A stretch of DNA of 64,000 nt. Origin: Rhodoblastus acidophilus. Lineage in GTDB: Bacteria > Pseudomonadota > Alphaproteobacteria > Rhizobiales > Beijerinckiaceae. The position numbers and the translations under genes were made by a program. Positions 53,159-61,694 of the stretch are shown piece after piece; within the stretch, counting starts at the first letter, position 1, and each line of letters begins with the position of its first letter. The notes under the pieces are model-generated. The model worked only from the letters and a program-made list of their open reading frames with translations, ran no database searches and was not told the origin of the DNA. Location: contig NZ_FYDG01000002.1 in NCBI RefSeq assembly GCF_900187365.1, positions 186,001 to 250,000 on the forward strand. The letters run 5' to 3'.

Positions 53159-53557
53159 ATGCCCGAATCCACCGTTTCGGCAGACGCCACCGCTTTGCCT
53201 TCTCGCCGCCTTTTCCTCTCTGCTGGCCCCGCTGCCGCCGTCTTTGCCGCGCTGGGCGCCGCTGCCGCTGCCAGCCCTGCGAACCCCGACCAGCGAATTT
53301 TCGACCTCATCATGGAGATGCGCGCTTGGACGAGCAAAGCGAACTCTCCGGCTTCCGACGAGGACACAACCGCATTTTGCTGCGACCAGCAGGCGGCGCT
53401 TTTCCGCCTACTGCTGCAAGAAAAGCCGCAGACCATGCACGGCGTGCGGGCCTTGCTGGCTTATCTTATCGAGGAAATCAGCGACTACCTGTACGACGGC
53501 GCGACAATTTCTGTGATGCTGAAATCCGTTCTCGCCAGCCCCGCAATGATGGCGTGA
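53159..53557 (+). CDS. Small protein with Tat-like N-terminus, unknown function
   Basis: A 132-residue protein behind AGGAG (spacing 9). Residues 15-40 hold RRLFLSAGPAAAVFAALGAA, which looks like an export or anchor signal. The rest is helical and acidic (IFDLIMEMRAWTSKANSPAS; GVRALLAYLIEEISDYLYDG). The family is not recognised. It is first of a rightward run of small element genes. Confidence 0.55.
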   Translation: MPESTVSADATALPSRRLFLSAGPAAAVFAALGAAAAASPANPDQRIFDLIMEMRAWTSKANSPASDEDTTAFCCDQQAALFRLLLQEKPQTMHGVRALLAYLIEEISDYLYDGATISVMLKSVLASPAMMA

Positions 53558-53565
53558 GGACGGCC

Positions 53566-53838
53566 ATGAGCTCAAAACACGATCCTTACGATCTGCTGCA
53601 CTCAAGTGCGCGGAAAGAGCATCTGGTTGACCAGGACGAGCACATGTTCACCGCATGCTATTTGTCGCGTGCGCTGTGGCTGCTGCTGTTCCGCGAAGGC
53701 GACGACGCAATCGACATGGAGGATGAGCGCAACCGCATGGCTGTGAGTGAACTCGCCAGCATAGTCGCCTTTCATGCGAGCGCCGCCGTCACCGTCATGC
53801 GTGTTGAGGATGAGGCCGCCCGCCATGCGCGATCCTGA
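53566..53838 (+). CDS. Small element protein, unknown function
   Basis: A 90-residue soluble helical protein (MSSKHDPYDLLHSSARKEHL; LSRALWLLLFREGDDAIDME). No family is recognised. It starts 8 bp after the previous stop and overlaps the next gene by 14 bp, so it is part of a packed early operon. Confidence 0.55.
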   Translation: MSSKHDPYDLLHSSARKEHLVDQDEHMFTACYLSRALWLLLFREGDDAIDMEDERNRMAVSELASIVAFHASAAVTVMRVEDEAARHARS

Positions 53839-54088
53839 CGACTTCACGCAGATCACCGAATTCACGCCGGCCATGCGGGCGCGGATTGCCAATGCCGTCG
53901 AGGCGCTGATCTCGCTACTGGACGAGTTCGACGGAGACGACGAAGACGAAGACAACGGCGACCAAGAGGCCTTGTCCGAAGAGGTTCTTGGCGAATTCGA
54001 CGAGGCCGAGATGATCGATGATGATTGGGAATGCCAGAAAGAAGCCTGGATTCAGCCGCTCCACCTGCCCGGCGGCAATGGCGACTGA
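53825..54088 (+). CDS. Small acidic element protein, unknown function
   Basis: An 87-residue protein with a strongly acidic middle (LLDEFDGDDEDEDNGDQEAL) and an estimated pI well below 5. Such acidic small proteins in phages can be DNA mimics, but nothing specific is seen. It overlaps the upstream gene. Confidence 0.5.
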   Translation: MRDPDDFTQITEFTPAMRARIANAVEALISLLDEFDGDDEDEDNGDQEALSEEVLGEFDEAEMIDDDWECQKEAWIQPLHLPGGNGD

Positions 54089-54103
54089 GCCAGGGAGAAC
54101 AAC

Positions 54104-54244
54104 ATGCGTATCTCAAGAGATTGGTTTGTGCTGGTTGCCGACCTTTTCGAACACTTAGGGCTTCTGATCCGCGTCAAATGGCTGCGGTGGAGGCTGGCAA
54201 GGGCCGTAGCGAGGGCAAAAAGGAGGAAAGGCGACAACGAGTGA
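54104..54244 (+). CDS. Very small basic membrane-active or DNA-binding peptide
   Basis: A 46-codon frame starting at ATG 54104 after AGGGAG. The product begins MRISRDWFVLVADLFEHLGL and ends with a strongly basic tail (RARAVARAKRRKG-like, here RLARAVARAKRRKGDNE). It lies 15 bp after the previous stop in the same operon and directly before a terminator, which supports it as real. Function is unknown. Confidence 0.45.
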   Translation: MRISRDWFVLVADLFEHLGLLIRVKWLRWRLARAVARAKRRKGDNE

Positions 54245-54259
54245 CAATCGCCGCCATAG

Positions 54260-54286
54260 CCCCGCACGGTCGCCGCGCGGGGTTTT
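54260..54286 (+). terminator. Intrinsic terminator of the small-gene operon
   Basis: CCCCGC (54260-54265) pairs with GCGGGG (54277-54282) and is followed by TTTT. It lies 16 bp past the stop of the last small gene. Confidence 0.6.
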
Positions 54287-54317
54287 CCACCGGAGAAGCA
54301 AAAAATATCGTAAGAAC

Positions 54318-54375
54318 TTCATATGTGGTTCACGCAAACCATTGACGGTCTAAGCCAACCATGTTCATATGTGGT
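54318..54375. repeat. Direct repeats TTCATATGTGGT before the MerR-like gene
   Basis: Two copies at 54318-54329 and 54364-54375 are 46 bp apart. Each is followed six bases later by AAACC. A third partial copy (TCATATGTGGT) is at 56272-56282 at the start of the DUF3987 gene. They flank the likely promoter region of the gene at 54403, so they look like sites for an element regulator. Confidence 0.6.
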
Positions 54376-54402
54376 CTGCTCAAACCTACTGAAAGCGGAA
54401 CC

Positions 54403-54942
54403 ATGAAACACAATCCTGATTCGCCGGAATTCTCGACCGCCGAAGTTGCAGGCGCTGCCGGCCTTCCGGTTGAGACGCTTCGCACCTGGATCAAGCGCGG
54501 CGATATCGCGCTCGTTCACGACACCCCGGACCGGTTCACCCCCGGCACTGGTGGCCGCCGCCTCTTCACGTTTCGTCGAAGCTTGAACATCTGCTTGGCG
54601 GCGGAACTCGTTCGCAATTCGATCAGCGTCAAAGAGGCTTCGAAAATCGCGCTCGAGTTCACCGACATGGGCGGGAATGCCGGAGGCTACCGCGAAGGCG
54701 AGCTTGTCGATGAACTGAAGAACGTCCGCCTTCCCGGCGATCTGTTCCCGGACGACACTACTATCTTGGTTGTGCGCTTTCCGAGCGACGGCGGCGAGCC
54801 GGACGCGAAGGTTGAGCGGCTGAAGGACGCGAAGGACGCGCTGTTTCACATTGCCGGTAAGAACTGCCGTTCGGTCCTACTGATCGACATTGACGACATC
54901 TACGCGCGCGCGACCGCGAAGCTGCAGCACTACCGCAACTAG
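54403..54942 (+). CDS. MerR-like HTH regulator of the element
   Basis: A 179-residue protein with an N-terminal MerR-type winged HTH (FSTAEVAGAAGLPVETLRTW; GRRLFTFRRSLNICLAAELV). A C-terminal domain follows with the strand-like TTILVVRFPSDGG and SVLLIDIDDIYARA. The start was set at ATG 54403, just past the second direct repeat; an upstream ATG at 54361 would place coding sequence over the repeat. It probably controls the rightward genes and may bind the direct repeats. Confidence 0.75.
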   Translation: MKHNPDSPEFSTAEVAGAAGLPVETLRTWIKRGDIALVHDTPDRFTPGTGGRRLFTFRRSLNICLAAELVRNSISVKEASKIALEFTDMGGNAGGYREGELVDELKNVRLPGDLFPDDTTILVVRFPSDGGEPDAKVERLKDAKDALFHIAGKNCRSVLLIDIDDIYARATAKLQHYRN

Positions 54943-55010
54943 GCCGTCCCTCGTTTCATCGTGGGCCACCCGCAGTTTGATCGGGTGGCCCGAGCCAAGG
55001 AAATCAACGA

Positions 55011-55301
55011 ATGACTGAGCATTCCCAACCTTCCCTTGTGGAGGGAACGCATTCGGCTTGCCTGCCGTCGCGCCTGCGCAAGCCCCGCCTCCGGCGTGAT
55101 GAGGCCGCCGAGTATTTGGGCCTCGTCCACGGCATTCCCATTGCCGTCGCCACTCTGGCGAAGAAAGCCAGCGTCGGCGGCGGCCCCGCCTTCCAGAAGG
55201 TCAGCCGAATGGCGCTCTATCCGGTCATCGAGCTTGACCGCTGGGCCAAGGAAAGCCTGGGCGGCCTCCGCACGTCTTCGGCTGACGAGGGGGAGGAATA
55301 A
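55011..55301 (+). CDS. AlpA/excisionase-like DNA-binding protein
   Basis: A 96-residue protein with the winged-helix pattern of AlpA/MerR-like excisionases: RLRRDEAAEYLGLVHGIPIA, then KVSRMALYPVIELDRWAKES (the wing and second helix that read as 'choose site, then hold'). AlpA-type proteins drive excision in many phage satellites. It is directly upstream of the gene at 55304 (2 bp gap). Confidence 0.7.
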   Translation: MTEHSQPSLVEGTHSACLPSRLRKPRLRRDEAAEYLGLVHGIPIAVATLAKKASVGGGPAFQKVSRMALYPVIELDRWAKESLGGLRTSSADEGEE

Positions 55302-55303
55302 CA

Positions 55304-56008
55304 ATGACCGCGACCAGCCTCGGCAAGCCGCTCGGCTTCATCCCGTCGCCCTATGGCACTTCGATTGCGGTCTACGGCGACCGCGACGACGAAAATTCGT
55401 GGGTCCATGACATTGAAGGCTGCATGGACATGGCCGGCGTTTATGGCGCCGCCAATCGCGCGGCCTGCCGCGCTGCGTTCAAGGCGCGCGCCGGTAACAG
55501 CATCACCTTCGACATCTTCACCGACCACGGCGGCCGTAAGGTTCCTAAAGTTGCCCTGCCGCGTCCGCGCCAGCCGGTCTATCCGACCTTGCCGCGCGGC
55601 TGCGACATGGACATTCCGATTGAAAACTGGATCACACTCGCGCTGGAGTGCTCGAACTGGACGACGCGCGCCGACGCGCTGATTGACATCTGCCATTCGA
55701 ATCTTACGCACGCGGACGGCTTCACTCTGCCGCCGGAAATCCACGCCATCGCCCTCCAGATATTGCTGACCGCAACCGTCGAGCACATGCCCGACGAGGA
55801 AATCGACTGCATTGAGGCGGCGGCGATCTACGCCTTTACCAATCACGCCGAATGGTCCCGCGCGGGCGTCAAGTGGCTCGCGCCGTTCAACAAGACGTGG
55901 TTCCGCGATTGGGTTGCGAAGCGTCCGAAGTATCGGACCTTTGCCGCTGCCGTGCGGCTGGTTGATCCCGACTTGCCGGCTTGGATCGACGGGGGCGGCA
56001 ATGCTTAG
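55304..56008 (+). CDS. Element protein of unknown function
   Basis: A 234-residue protein. It begins MTATSLGKPLGFIPSPYGTS, and the second half has CSNWTTRADALIDICHSNLT and NHAEWSRAGVKWLAPFNKTW. No enzymatic motif or family is recognised. It overlaps the next small gene by 8 bp and belongs to the rightward replication operon. Confidence 0.55.
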   Translation: MTATSLGKPLGFIPSPYGTSIAVYGDRDDENSWVHDIEGCMDMAGVYGAANRAACRAAFKARAGNSITFDIFTDHGGRKVPKVALPRPRQPVYPTLPRGCDMDIPIENWITLALECSNWTTRADALIDICHSNLTHADGFTLPPEIHAIALQILLTATVEHMPDEEIDCIEAAAIYAFTNHAEWSRAGVKWLAPFNKTWFRDWVAKRPKYRTFAAAVRLVDPDLPAWIDGGGNA

Positions 56009-56255
56009 CGCCGCCCCGACCCTTCAAAGCGCCAGCGCGCCCCGCGTCGCCTCCGATCTTATCTGGCTCAAGCGCGACGCGCTGGCGGAAAACGCCGCTT
56101 TGCTCGCCTCGTTCGCTCTCTCACTGGAGCAATCTGCAATGCGCGGGCATGACTATGAAAGCGAAATTCACGCGCGCCAGCTTCGCGCCGTGCTGCTTCA
56201 AATCATCGAGCTTGTGAAAGAACTGCGGGCCAGCGGCCAAGGTGGTGAGAAATGA
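56001..56255 (+). CDS. Small element protein, unknown function
   Basis: An 84-residue helical protein (MLSAAPTLQSASAPRVASDL; ENAALLASFALSLEQSAMRG). It overlaps both neighbours by a few bases (8 bp left, 4 bp right), the sign of translational coupling with the DUF3987 gene. Confidence 0.5.
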   Translation: MLSAAPTLQSASAPRVASDLIWLKRDALAENAALLASFALSLEQSAMRGHDYESEIHARQLRAVLLQIIELVKELRASGQGGEK

Positions 56256-57904
56256 ATTACCCGCCGGGATATCATATGTGGTCGCGAGATAAACAAGACG
56301 CCTATTACGCCATGAGGATCGAAGAGGATCGTCAGCGCGCTGCGCCTGCCGCGACGCCGCTCTCTGTCGTTCCGCTGCCGGGCGTCCGCGCCGATGGCCG
56401 CCCTTCTCTGCCGTACGCGCCGGCAACGGGGAGCGCGCCGTCCTGGCCCGAGCCGAAGCCGATTGAAGCGACCCTGCCGGCGGTGGCGCCGTTCGATCCC
56501 GAGCTTCTGCCGCCTGTCTTGCGGGACTACGTGTTTGACGTTGCCGAACGCCAGCAATCGCCGGCTGATTTCGTCGCCGTCGCGGCCTTGTGCGGCCTGT
56601 CGGCTGTGGTCGGAAACAAGGTCAGGATTCGACCGAAGCAACACGACGATTGGGAGATTGTGCCGAACCTGTGGGGCGCTCTCATTGGCGCGCCAAGCAT
56701 GATGAAGACGCCGGCCGCGAAATCCGCTCTCTGCTCGATCTACGCCATTGAGGCGGGCTTGCGGAAGGAATGGGAGTCGGCGCAGCGCGAAGCCGATATG
56801 GAAGATACGCTTTCCAGCCTGGACGCCAAGGAAGCCAAGAAACGTGCGGAAAAGGCTTTGAAAGCTGGCGACCGCGACGAGGCGAAGCGGCTGCTCAACG
56901 AGGCCTCCGGCGGCGGCGACCGCAATGAGGTTCCGTGTCCGCGTCTTGTCGTGAATGACGCCACGGTCGAGAAGCTGGGCGAGTTGCTGAACGAAAACCC
57001 GCGCGGCCTGCTGCTCGTCCGCGACGAATTGCCGGGCTTCCTTGCGAAACTCGAATCCGAAGAATTCCAAAGTGACCGCGCCTTCTATCTTGAAGCCTTC
57101 AACGGCGACGGACAATTCACCTATGACCGCATCGGGCGCGGAACCGTTCATATTGAAAATGCCACGCTGTCTATCATCGGCGGCGTTCAGCCGTCACGCA
57201 TCGCCCCGCTCGTTCGCGGCGCCATGTCGGGCAGGAGTGATGATGGATTGATCCAACGACTTCAGCTTTCCGTCTGGCCCGACCCCGTTTCAGAATGGAA
57301 ATACACAGACCGCCGCCCAAGCGCCGAGGCGCGCGAGAAATACGAAGAGGCGTTTCGCCGGCTGCATGACTTTTCCAGCAAGATCGAAGAGCCGGCTGTA
57401 TTCGGCTTCTCTGCCGTCGCTCAGGACATGTTCAAGACGTGGATGACAGAAATTCAGACCGAGGCGCGTTCGGGCAAGCTGCCGACCGTCATGGAAAGTC
57501 ACCTTCTGAAAATGCCCAAGACCATTTGCTCTATCGCGCTTATCTTCCACCTTCTCGACGGCGGCGAAGGGCCTGTGACCGCCGAGGCGGCGGCGCGTGC
57601 GTTCGATTGGGCTGATTACCTCCGCACTCATGCCAACCGGCTTTATTCTGCCGGGAGCACGATGGCGGAAAGCGGCGCTAAGTTGATCTTGGAGCGGCGG
57701 GCGCAATTGCCGGAAAAATTCACGGCGCGCGACATTCAGCGCAAAGCGTGGGCTGGCATTGCGGACCGTGACGCCGTGGCCGACGCAATTGATATGCTCG
57801 TCTCCCATGGCTATTGCCGCGAAGAATTGTCTGCCGCGTCGCCTGCTGGTGGGCGTCCTACCGTCTCCTATATCTGGAATCCGCGCATCAAGTCTGAGGG
57901 CTGA
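56252..57904 (+). CDS. DUF3987-domain replication protein
   Basis: A 550-residue protein of the DUF3987 family common in phages and plasmids, thought to act in replication initiation or primase/helicase activity. Segments are AALCGLSAVVGNKVRIRPK, a Walker A-like NLWGALIGAPSMMKTPAAKS, VPCPRLVVNDATVEKLGELL, LLVRDELPGFL (Walker B-like) and ATLSIIGGVQPSRIAPLVRG with GLIQRLQLSVWPD. It sits between the regulatory genes and the iteron repeats at 57975, an arrangement that fits an origin nearby. Confidence 0.85.
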   Translation: MNYPPGYHMWSRDKQDAYYAMRIEEDRQRAAPAATPLSVVPLPGVRADGRPSLPYAPATGSAPSWPEPKPIEATLPAVAPFDPELLPPVLRDYVFDVAERQQSPADFVAVAALCGLSAVVGNKVRIRPKQHDDWEIVPNLWGALIGAPSMMKTPAAKSALCSIYAIEAGLRKEWESAQREADMEDTLSSLDAKEAKKRAEKALKAGDRDEAKRLLNEASGGGDRNEVPCPRLVVNDATVEKLGELLNENPRGLLLVRDELPGFLAKLESEEFQSDRAFYLEAFNGDGQFTYDRIGRGTVHIENATLSIIGGVQPSRIAPLVRGAMSGRSDDGLIQRLQLSVWPDPVSEWKYTDRRPSAEAREKYEEAFRRLHDFSSKIEEPAVFGFSAVAQDMFKTWMTEIQTEARSGKLPTVMESHLLKMPKTICSIALIFHLLDGGEGPVTAEAAARAFDWADYLRTHANRLYSAGSTMAESGAKLILERRAQLPEKFTARDIQRKAWAGIADRDAVADAIDMLVSHGYCREELSAASPAGGRPTVSYIWNPRIKSEG

Positions 57905-57906
57905 AC

Positions 57907-58497
57907 ATGGGACGCTGGCTTACTTCCGTCCGCGCTGCTGACGAGGAAAAAAATTCAGAAACGCGCCAAACCGGAACTGACGAAACTGACAAACCCCCGT
58001 TTGAGCCGGTTTCGTCAGTTTTGTCAGTTCGCAACCGGAGCGAATTTGAAAAATTTTCCGACCAGCCCAAAGCCGGCGCGGGAGGTTTTGTCAGTTTTGT
58101 CAGTTCGCGTTCTGAGCATTTTCGAAAATTTTCGCCCCTCGCCACTGACCACGCCGAACGCGCCGCGCTGTGCTGCGATGATATCCCGCCGGCATACGTC
58201 AACGCCTGGACACGCCTTTGCACGCGCCCGCCAGATGGAACCGCGACCGACGAATGGAACATGGCGATTAGCGACGGCGCACGGTTCTTCGCCGCATGGG
58301 GAGAATGGGCCGCGCGCTGGAATTGGACAGAGGCGGAACTGTTTGACCTGCCGCACGACGGCGCGCTCGGCGGCCTGCTTTGGTTTATCCAGGGCCGCAA
58401 GGTCGAAGCGTTCGGGCCTGACCATTGCCGCCTTGAGGATGAGGCGATATTTGATCGCGGCACAGTTGGAGGCGAAAGGATAATATTCAAGCAATAG
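57907..58497 (+). CDS. Element protein with in-gene iteron repeats, unknown function
   Basis: A 196-residue protein. The N-terminal third is low-complexity and is encoded by iteron-like repeats (it reads SSVLSVRNRSEF and FVSFVSSRSEHF). The C-terminal part (PPAYVNAWTRLCTRPPDGTA; WNWTEAELFDLPHDGALGGL) is compact and looks like a real domain, often seen beside DUF3987 proteins. The repeats suggest the front part evolves or functions as DNA rather than as protein. Confidence 0.6.
   Translation: MGRWLTSVRAADEEKNSETRQTGTDETDKPPFEPVSSVLSVRNRSEFEKFSDQPKAGAGGFVSFVSSRSEHFRKFSPLATDHAERAALCCDDIPPAYVNAWTRLCTRPPDGTATDEWNMAISDGARFFAAWGEWAARWNWTEAELFDLPHDGALGGLLWFIQGRKVEAFGPDHCRLEDEAIFDRGTVGGERIIFKQ
57975..58105. 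repeat. Iteron-like palindrome and third copy
   Basis: The arms AACTGACGAAACTGACAAAC (from 57975) and GGTTTCGTCAGTTTTGTCAG (from 58008) form a near-perfect stem of about 21 bp. A third unit of the same repeat lies at 58084-58105, and an inverted exact copy at 51002-51023. Each unit contains two GTCAGTT heptamers. Position just after the replication gene makes this a candidate origin. Confidence 0.6.
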
Positions 58498-58539
58498 CTA
58501 GAATATTACAGCGCGCTTAAATTGCCTTATCTTGCTGTT

Positions 58540-58568
58540 TTGTGTTTTTATTGCTTGATTTTTATATG
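58540..58568 (+). promoter_or_regulatory. Candidate promoter of the head/packaging operon
   Basis: TTGTGT (58540-58545), a 17-bp spacer, and TATATG (58563-58568) lie in the only AT-rich gap of the late region. Transcription from here would begin near 58575, which agrees with translation of the portal gene from ATG 58596 rather than ATG 58566. Confidence 0.4.
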
Positions 58569-58595
58569 ATAATTGCCGCCGACCTTAAGGCGGAC

Positions 58596-59924
58596 ATGCT
58601 CGAAAAGCTTAAATCATTCTTTGCCAGCGAGACGAAAGCGGTATCTGCGCCGCTGTCGTCTCCCGCTGTTCTGGAAATCTTCAACGCGCCCCCTGCGGCC
58701 TCTGGCGTTCCCGTTGACGCCTGGGCTGTGCTGCGCTGTCCGGCTGCTCAGAATGGCGTCCGCATCATCGGGGATGCAATCGGCACGCTCGACGCCCGGC
58801 TTGTTAAATGCGACGGCAAGGACAAGGGGCCGGTCACGGATCACCCCGTCGCGCGCCTGCTGAAGCAGCCGAACGGCTGGACGGGCGAAACCGAGTTCAA
58901 GCGGCAGCTTATTCAGGACGTTCTGATCTGGGGAAACGGGCTTGCGCTCGTCTCCCGCGTTCGCGGCGAACCCCGCGAGCTTCATCGCATTGACCCGCGC
59001 GCCTGCTCGATCACGCTCGATCTGGACACGACGGAGCCGCGATACAGCGTCGCCATGCAGAACGGCGGTTCTCGCGAGTACAGCTATGGGGATATCGTCC
59101 ATGTTCGCAATCTCACCCTGGACGGCGCGCGCGGCCTGGGCCTCGTCAATCTCGCGGCTGAAGCTATCGGCGTCGCTTCGGTTCTTGAACGCCATGCCGC
59201 CGGATTATTCTCTCGCGGCGCTCGTCCTGCTGGCTTGCTCGAATATGCGGGCAAGCTAGCCGCTGAGGCGAAAGCGCGACTTGCTGCAAGTTTCCAGTCT
59301 GGTTTCGGCGCCGCCATCAATGCCGGGCGCACGCTGGTTCTTGAAGACGGAATGAAATTCGTTCCGCTGCAACTCGCCAGCACCGACGCTCAGTTCTTGG
59401 AGAACCGCAAATTTCAGGTTCTCGAAATCGCCCGCTGTCTCAATGTGCCGGCGGTCCTGCTGAACGACCTCGAACAGGCGACTCTCAACAATGCGGAATC
59501 GCTCGCGCAGCAACTGCTTGATCGCACCATCGTCCCCTTGCTCGAACTTTTCGAAGACGCCTTGGAGCGTGCGCTGCTGACGCAGGAAGAATGCGACGCC
59601 GGATATGAAATCGAATTCGACACCAGCAACTTTACGCGCGCCGACACGGAGAAGCGTTTCGCCGCGTACAAGTCCGGCATTGAAAGCGGCGTCCTCGTCC
59701 TGAACGAGGCCCGCGAGCGTGAAGGGCTGCCGCCGGTTGCTGGCGGTGATGAACCGATGCGCAGCGTCCAGACGATCCCGCTGAATTCGACCGCCCCAAA
59801 TTTAGGGGTGTCGCCTGAACCGACACCCTCCACCCCGCAGGTTTCGTTTCAGACTGAAACAAAACCCCCGGCCGATCCCGCGCCTGTCGCGCCCAAGCGC
59901 CGAACCTCCAAGGCCAGCAAATGA
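58596..59924 (+). CDS. Phage portal protein (HK97 type)
   Basis: About 442 residues, the dodecameric channel through which DNA enters the head. It has AQNGVRIIGDAIGTLDARLV, LLKQPNGWTGETEFKRQLIQ, LIWGNGLALVSRVRGEPREL, IVHVRNLTLDGARGLGLV and FEDALERALLTQEE, all typical of HK97-family portals. ATG 58596 has an AAGG ribosome site and fits the promoter. The C-terminus ends in a Pro/Thr-rich tail. It overlaps the next gene by 4 bp. Confidence 0.92.
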   Translation: MLEKLKSFFASETKAVSAPLSSPAVLEIFNAPPAASGVPVDAWAVLRCPAAQNGVRIIGDAIGTLDARLVKCDGKDKGPVTDHPVARLLKQPNGWTGETEFKRQLIQDVLIWGNGLALVSRVRGEPRELHRIDPRACSITLDLDTTEPRYSVAMQNGGSREYSYGDIVHVRNLTLDGARGLGLVNLAAEAIGVASVLERHAAGLFSRGARPAGLLEYAGKLAAEAKARLAASFQSGFGAAINAGRTLVLEDGMKFVPLQLASTDAQFLENRKFQVLEIARCLNVPAVLLNDLEQATLNNAESLAQQLLDRTIVPLLELFEDALERALLTQEECDAGYEIEFDTSNFTRADTEKRFAAYKSGIESGVLVLNEAREREGLPPVAGGDEPMRSVQTIPLNSTAPNLGVSPEPTPSTPQVSFQTETKPPADPAPVAPKRRTSKASK

Positions 59925-61552
59925 CAGACGAGACGAAGACACTTGCGCTTGAATTGAAGTGGTCCGCCGACGCGGAAACCTCTGGCGCGTTCGAAGGGCT
60001 TGCGGCCGGCTACGGCAATGTTGACCACGGCGGCGACGTGTTCGCGCCTGGCGCTTTTGCTGACAGTTTGAACGAACACAAGTCCGCCGGAACCCGCCCC
60101 GCGCTGCTGTGGCAGCATGACCCGGCTGAACCCATTGGCGTTATCGACGCGCTGACGGAAACCGCCGCCGGCCTGTCGATCAAGGGCAGACTTGCAATCG
60201 ACACGCAGAAAGGCCGCGAGGCCTATTCGCTCGCCAAGATGGGCGCCGTTTCCGGCTTGTCAGTTGGCTACCGCACCAAGCGCGCCAGCCGCAGCGCGAA
60301 GGGCGTCCGCGAAATCAAATCCGCCCACCTGGGCGAAGTCTCTCTTGTCACTGTGCCGATGAATGACCGCGCCCGGCTGACGAGTGTGAAAACCGCCGCG
60401 ACGGCGAAAGGAAAGAGCATGACCGATATCGATACCGACGCGACGGAACTCGCGGAACTCAAGAGCAAGATTGCGGACCTGGAGGCCAAGGGCGCGAAGG
60501 TCGACAACATCGAGGCCGAACTGAAAAAGGCGCTGGACCGCGCCGACGCGCTCGAACTCAAGATGAACCGCCCCGGCGCGGCGCGCGTGAGCAAGGACGA
60601 GCTGGCCGACCTGCAGAAGAAATCCTTCAACGCCTTCCTTCGCGGCGGCGTCGGCGCCCTTGGCGACAATGAGCGCAAGTCGCTGGGCCTGGAAGGAAAG
60701 AGCATGACGGTTGGCGATCCGAATGCGAGCGTGTTTGCGCCGCCGGAATTCGCCAGCGAGATCATTCGCAACCTCGTCCAGTTCTCTCCTGTTCGCACTG
60801 CCGCCCGCGTTATGTCCATCGGCGCGGCCGAAGTGAAGATTCCGCGTCGCACCGGCAATTTGACCGCCGCGTGGGTGACCGAAACCGGCGCTCGTTCCGG
60901 CTCGGACGCGACCTATGACAACGTGACCGTCGCGCCGGGCGAACTGGCTTGCTACGTCGATGTTTCGAACCAGCTTCTTGAAGATTCGGCCTACGATATC
61001 GCCTCCGAAGTCTCCTATGACCTGGGCGAAGAATTCGGCCGCGCTGAGGGCGCCGCCTTCGTCTCCGGCGACGGCGTGAACAAGCCCAAGGGCATTCTCA
61101 CTGACACCAACATCGCGAAGGTGAAAGCGGGTTCGACCACGGCGATTACCGCTGACGCTCTCGTGTCGTTCTTCTACAAGCTGCCGTCGCCCTATGCGAA
61201 CAACGCCGTGTGGATGATGAACCGCAACACCATCGGCGTGATCCGCAACTTCAAGGACACGACCGGCCGCTTTCTGTGGGTTGACAGCCTCCAGGTCGGC
61301 GCGCCGCCGCAGCTTCTCGGACGCCCGGTCATCGAGGCCCCCGATATGCCCGACATTGCCGCCAGCGCCCTGCCGATTGTCCTGGGTGATTTCTTCCAAG
61401 GCTATCGGATTGTTGACCGCGTTTCGCTGGCGCTGCTCCGCGATCCCTTCACGCAGGCGACCAGCGGCCTGACCCGCTTCCATGCGCGTCGCCGCGTCGG
61501 TGGACAGGTTGTGAAGCCGGAAGCGTTCCGCACTTTGCAGATGGCCACCTGA
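59921..61552 (+). CDS. Prohead protease-major capsid fusion (HK97 type)
   Basis: A 543-residue protein. Residues 1-165 are a HK97 prohead protease (S78): FEGLAAGYGNVDHGGDVFAP, catalytic His in LLWQHDPAEPIG and Ser in GAVSGLSVGYRT. A coiled-coil scaffold-like linker follows (170-230, LAELKSKIADLEAKGAKVDN). The HK97 capsid fold (240-543) has FAPPEFASEIIRNLVQFSPV and AWVTETGARSGSDATYDN, and ends RRVGGQVVKPEAFRTLQMAT. No stop or start separates protease and capsid, so both come from one polypeptide that must cut itself. Confidence 0.92.
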   Translation: MTDETKTLALELKWSADAETSGAFEGLAAGYGNVDHGGDVFAPGAFADSLNEHKSAGTRPALLWQHDPAEPIGVIDALTETAAGLSIKGRLAIDTQKGREAYSLAKMGAVSGLSVGYRTKRASRSAKGVREIKSAHLGEVSLVTVPMNDRARLTSVKTAATAKGKSMTDIDTDATELAELKSKIADLEAKGAKVDNIEAELKKALDRADALELKMNRPGAARVSKDELADLQKKSFNAFLRGGVGALGDNERKSLGLEGKSMTVGDPNASVFAPPEFASEIIRNLVQFSPVRTAARVMSIGAAEVKIPRRTGNLTAAWVTETGARSGSDATYDNVTVAPGELACYVDVSNQLLEDSAYDIASEVSYDLGEEFGRAEGAAFVSGDGVNKPKGILTDTNIAKVKAGSTTAITADALVSFFYKLPSPYANNAVWMMNRNTIGVIRNFKDTTGRFLWVDSLQVGAPPQLLGRPVIEAPDMPDIAASALPIVLGDFFQGYRIVDRVSLALLRDPFTQATSGLTRFHARRRVGGQVVKPEAFRTLQMAT

Positions 61553-61694
61553 CAACAATTCGAGGGCGATGGATGACGGCGACACGGCCAGCCGAACAAC
61601 GAAAAGCAACCTGCCCGCCCTCAACGGTTCAGACATGCCGTGTTCCAGGGTTCAAGGTTGCAAGGCCACTCTTATCCTCACTTTGAGGAACACC

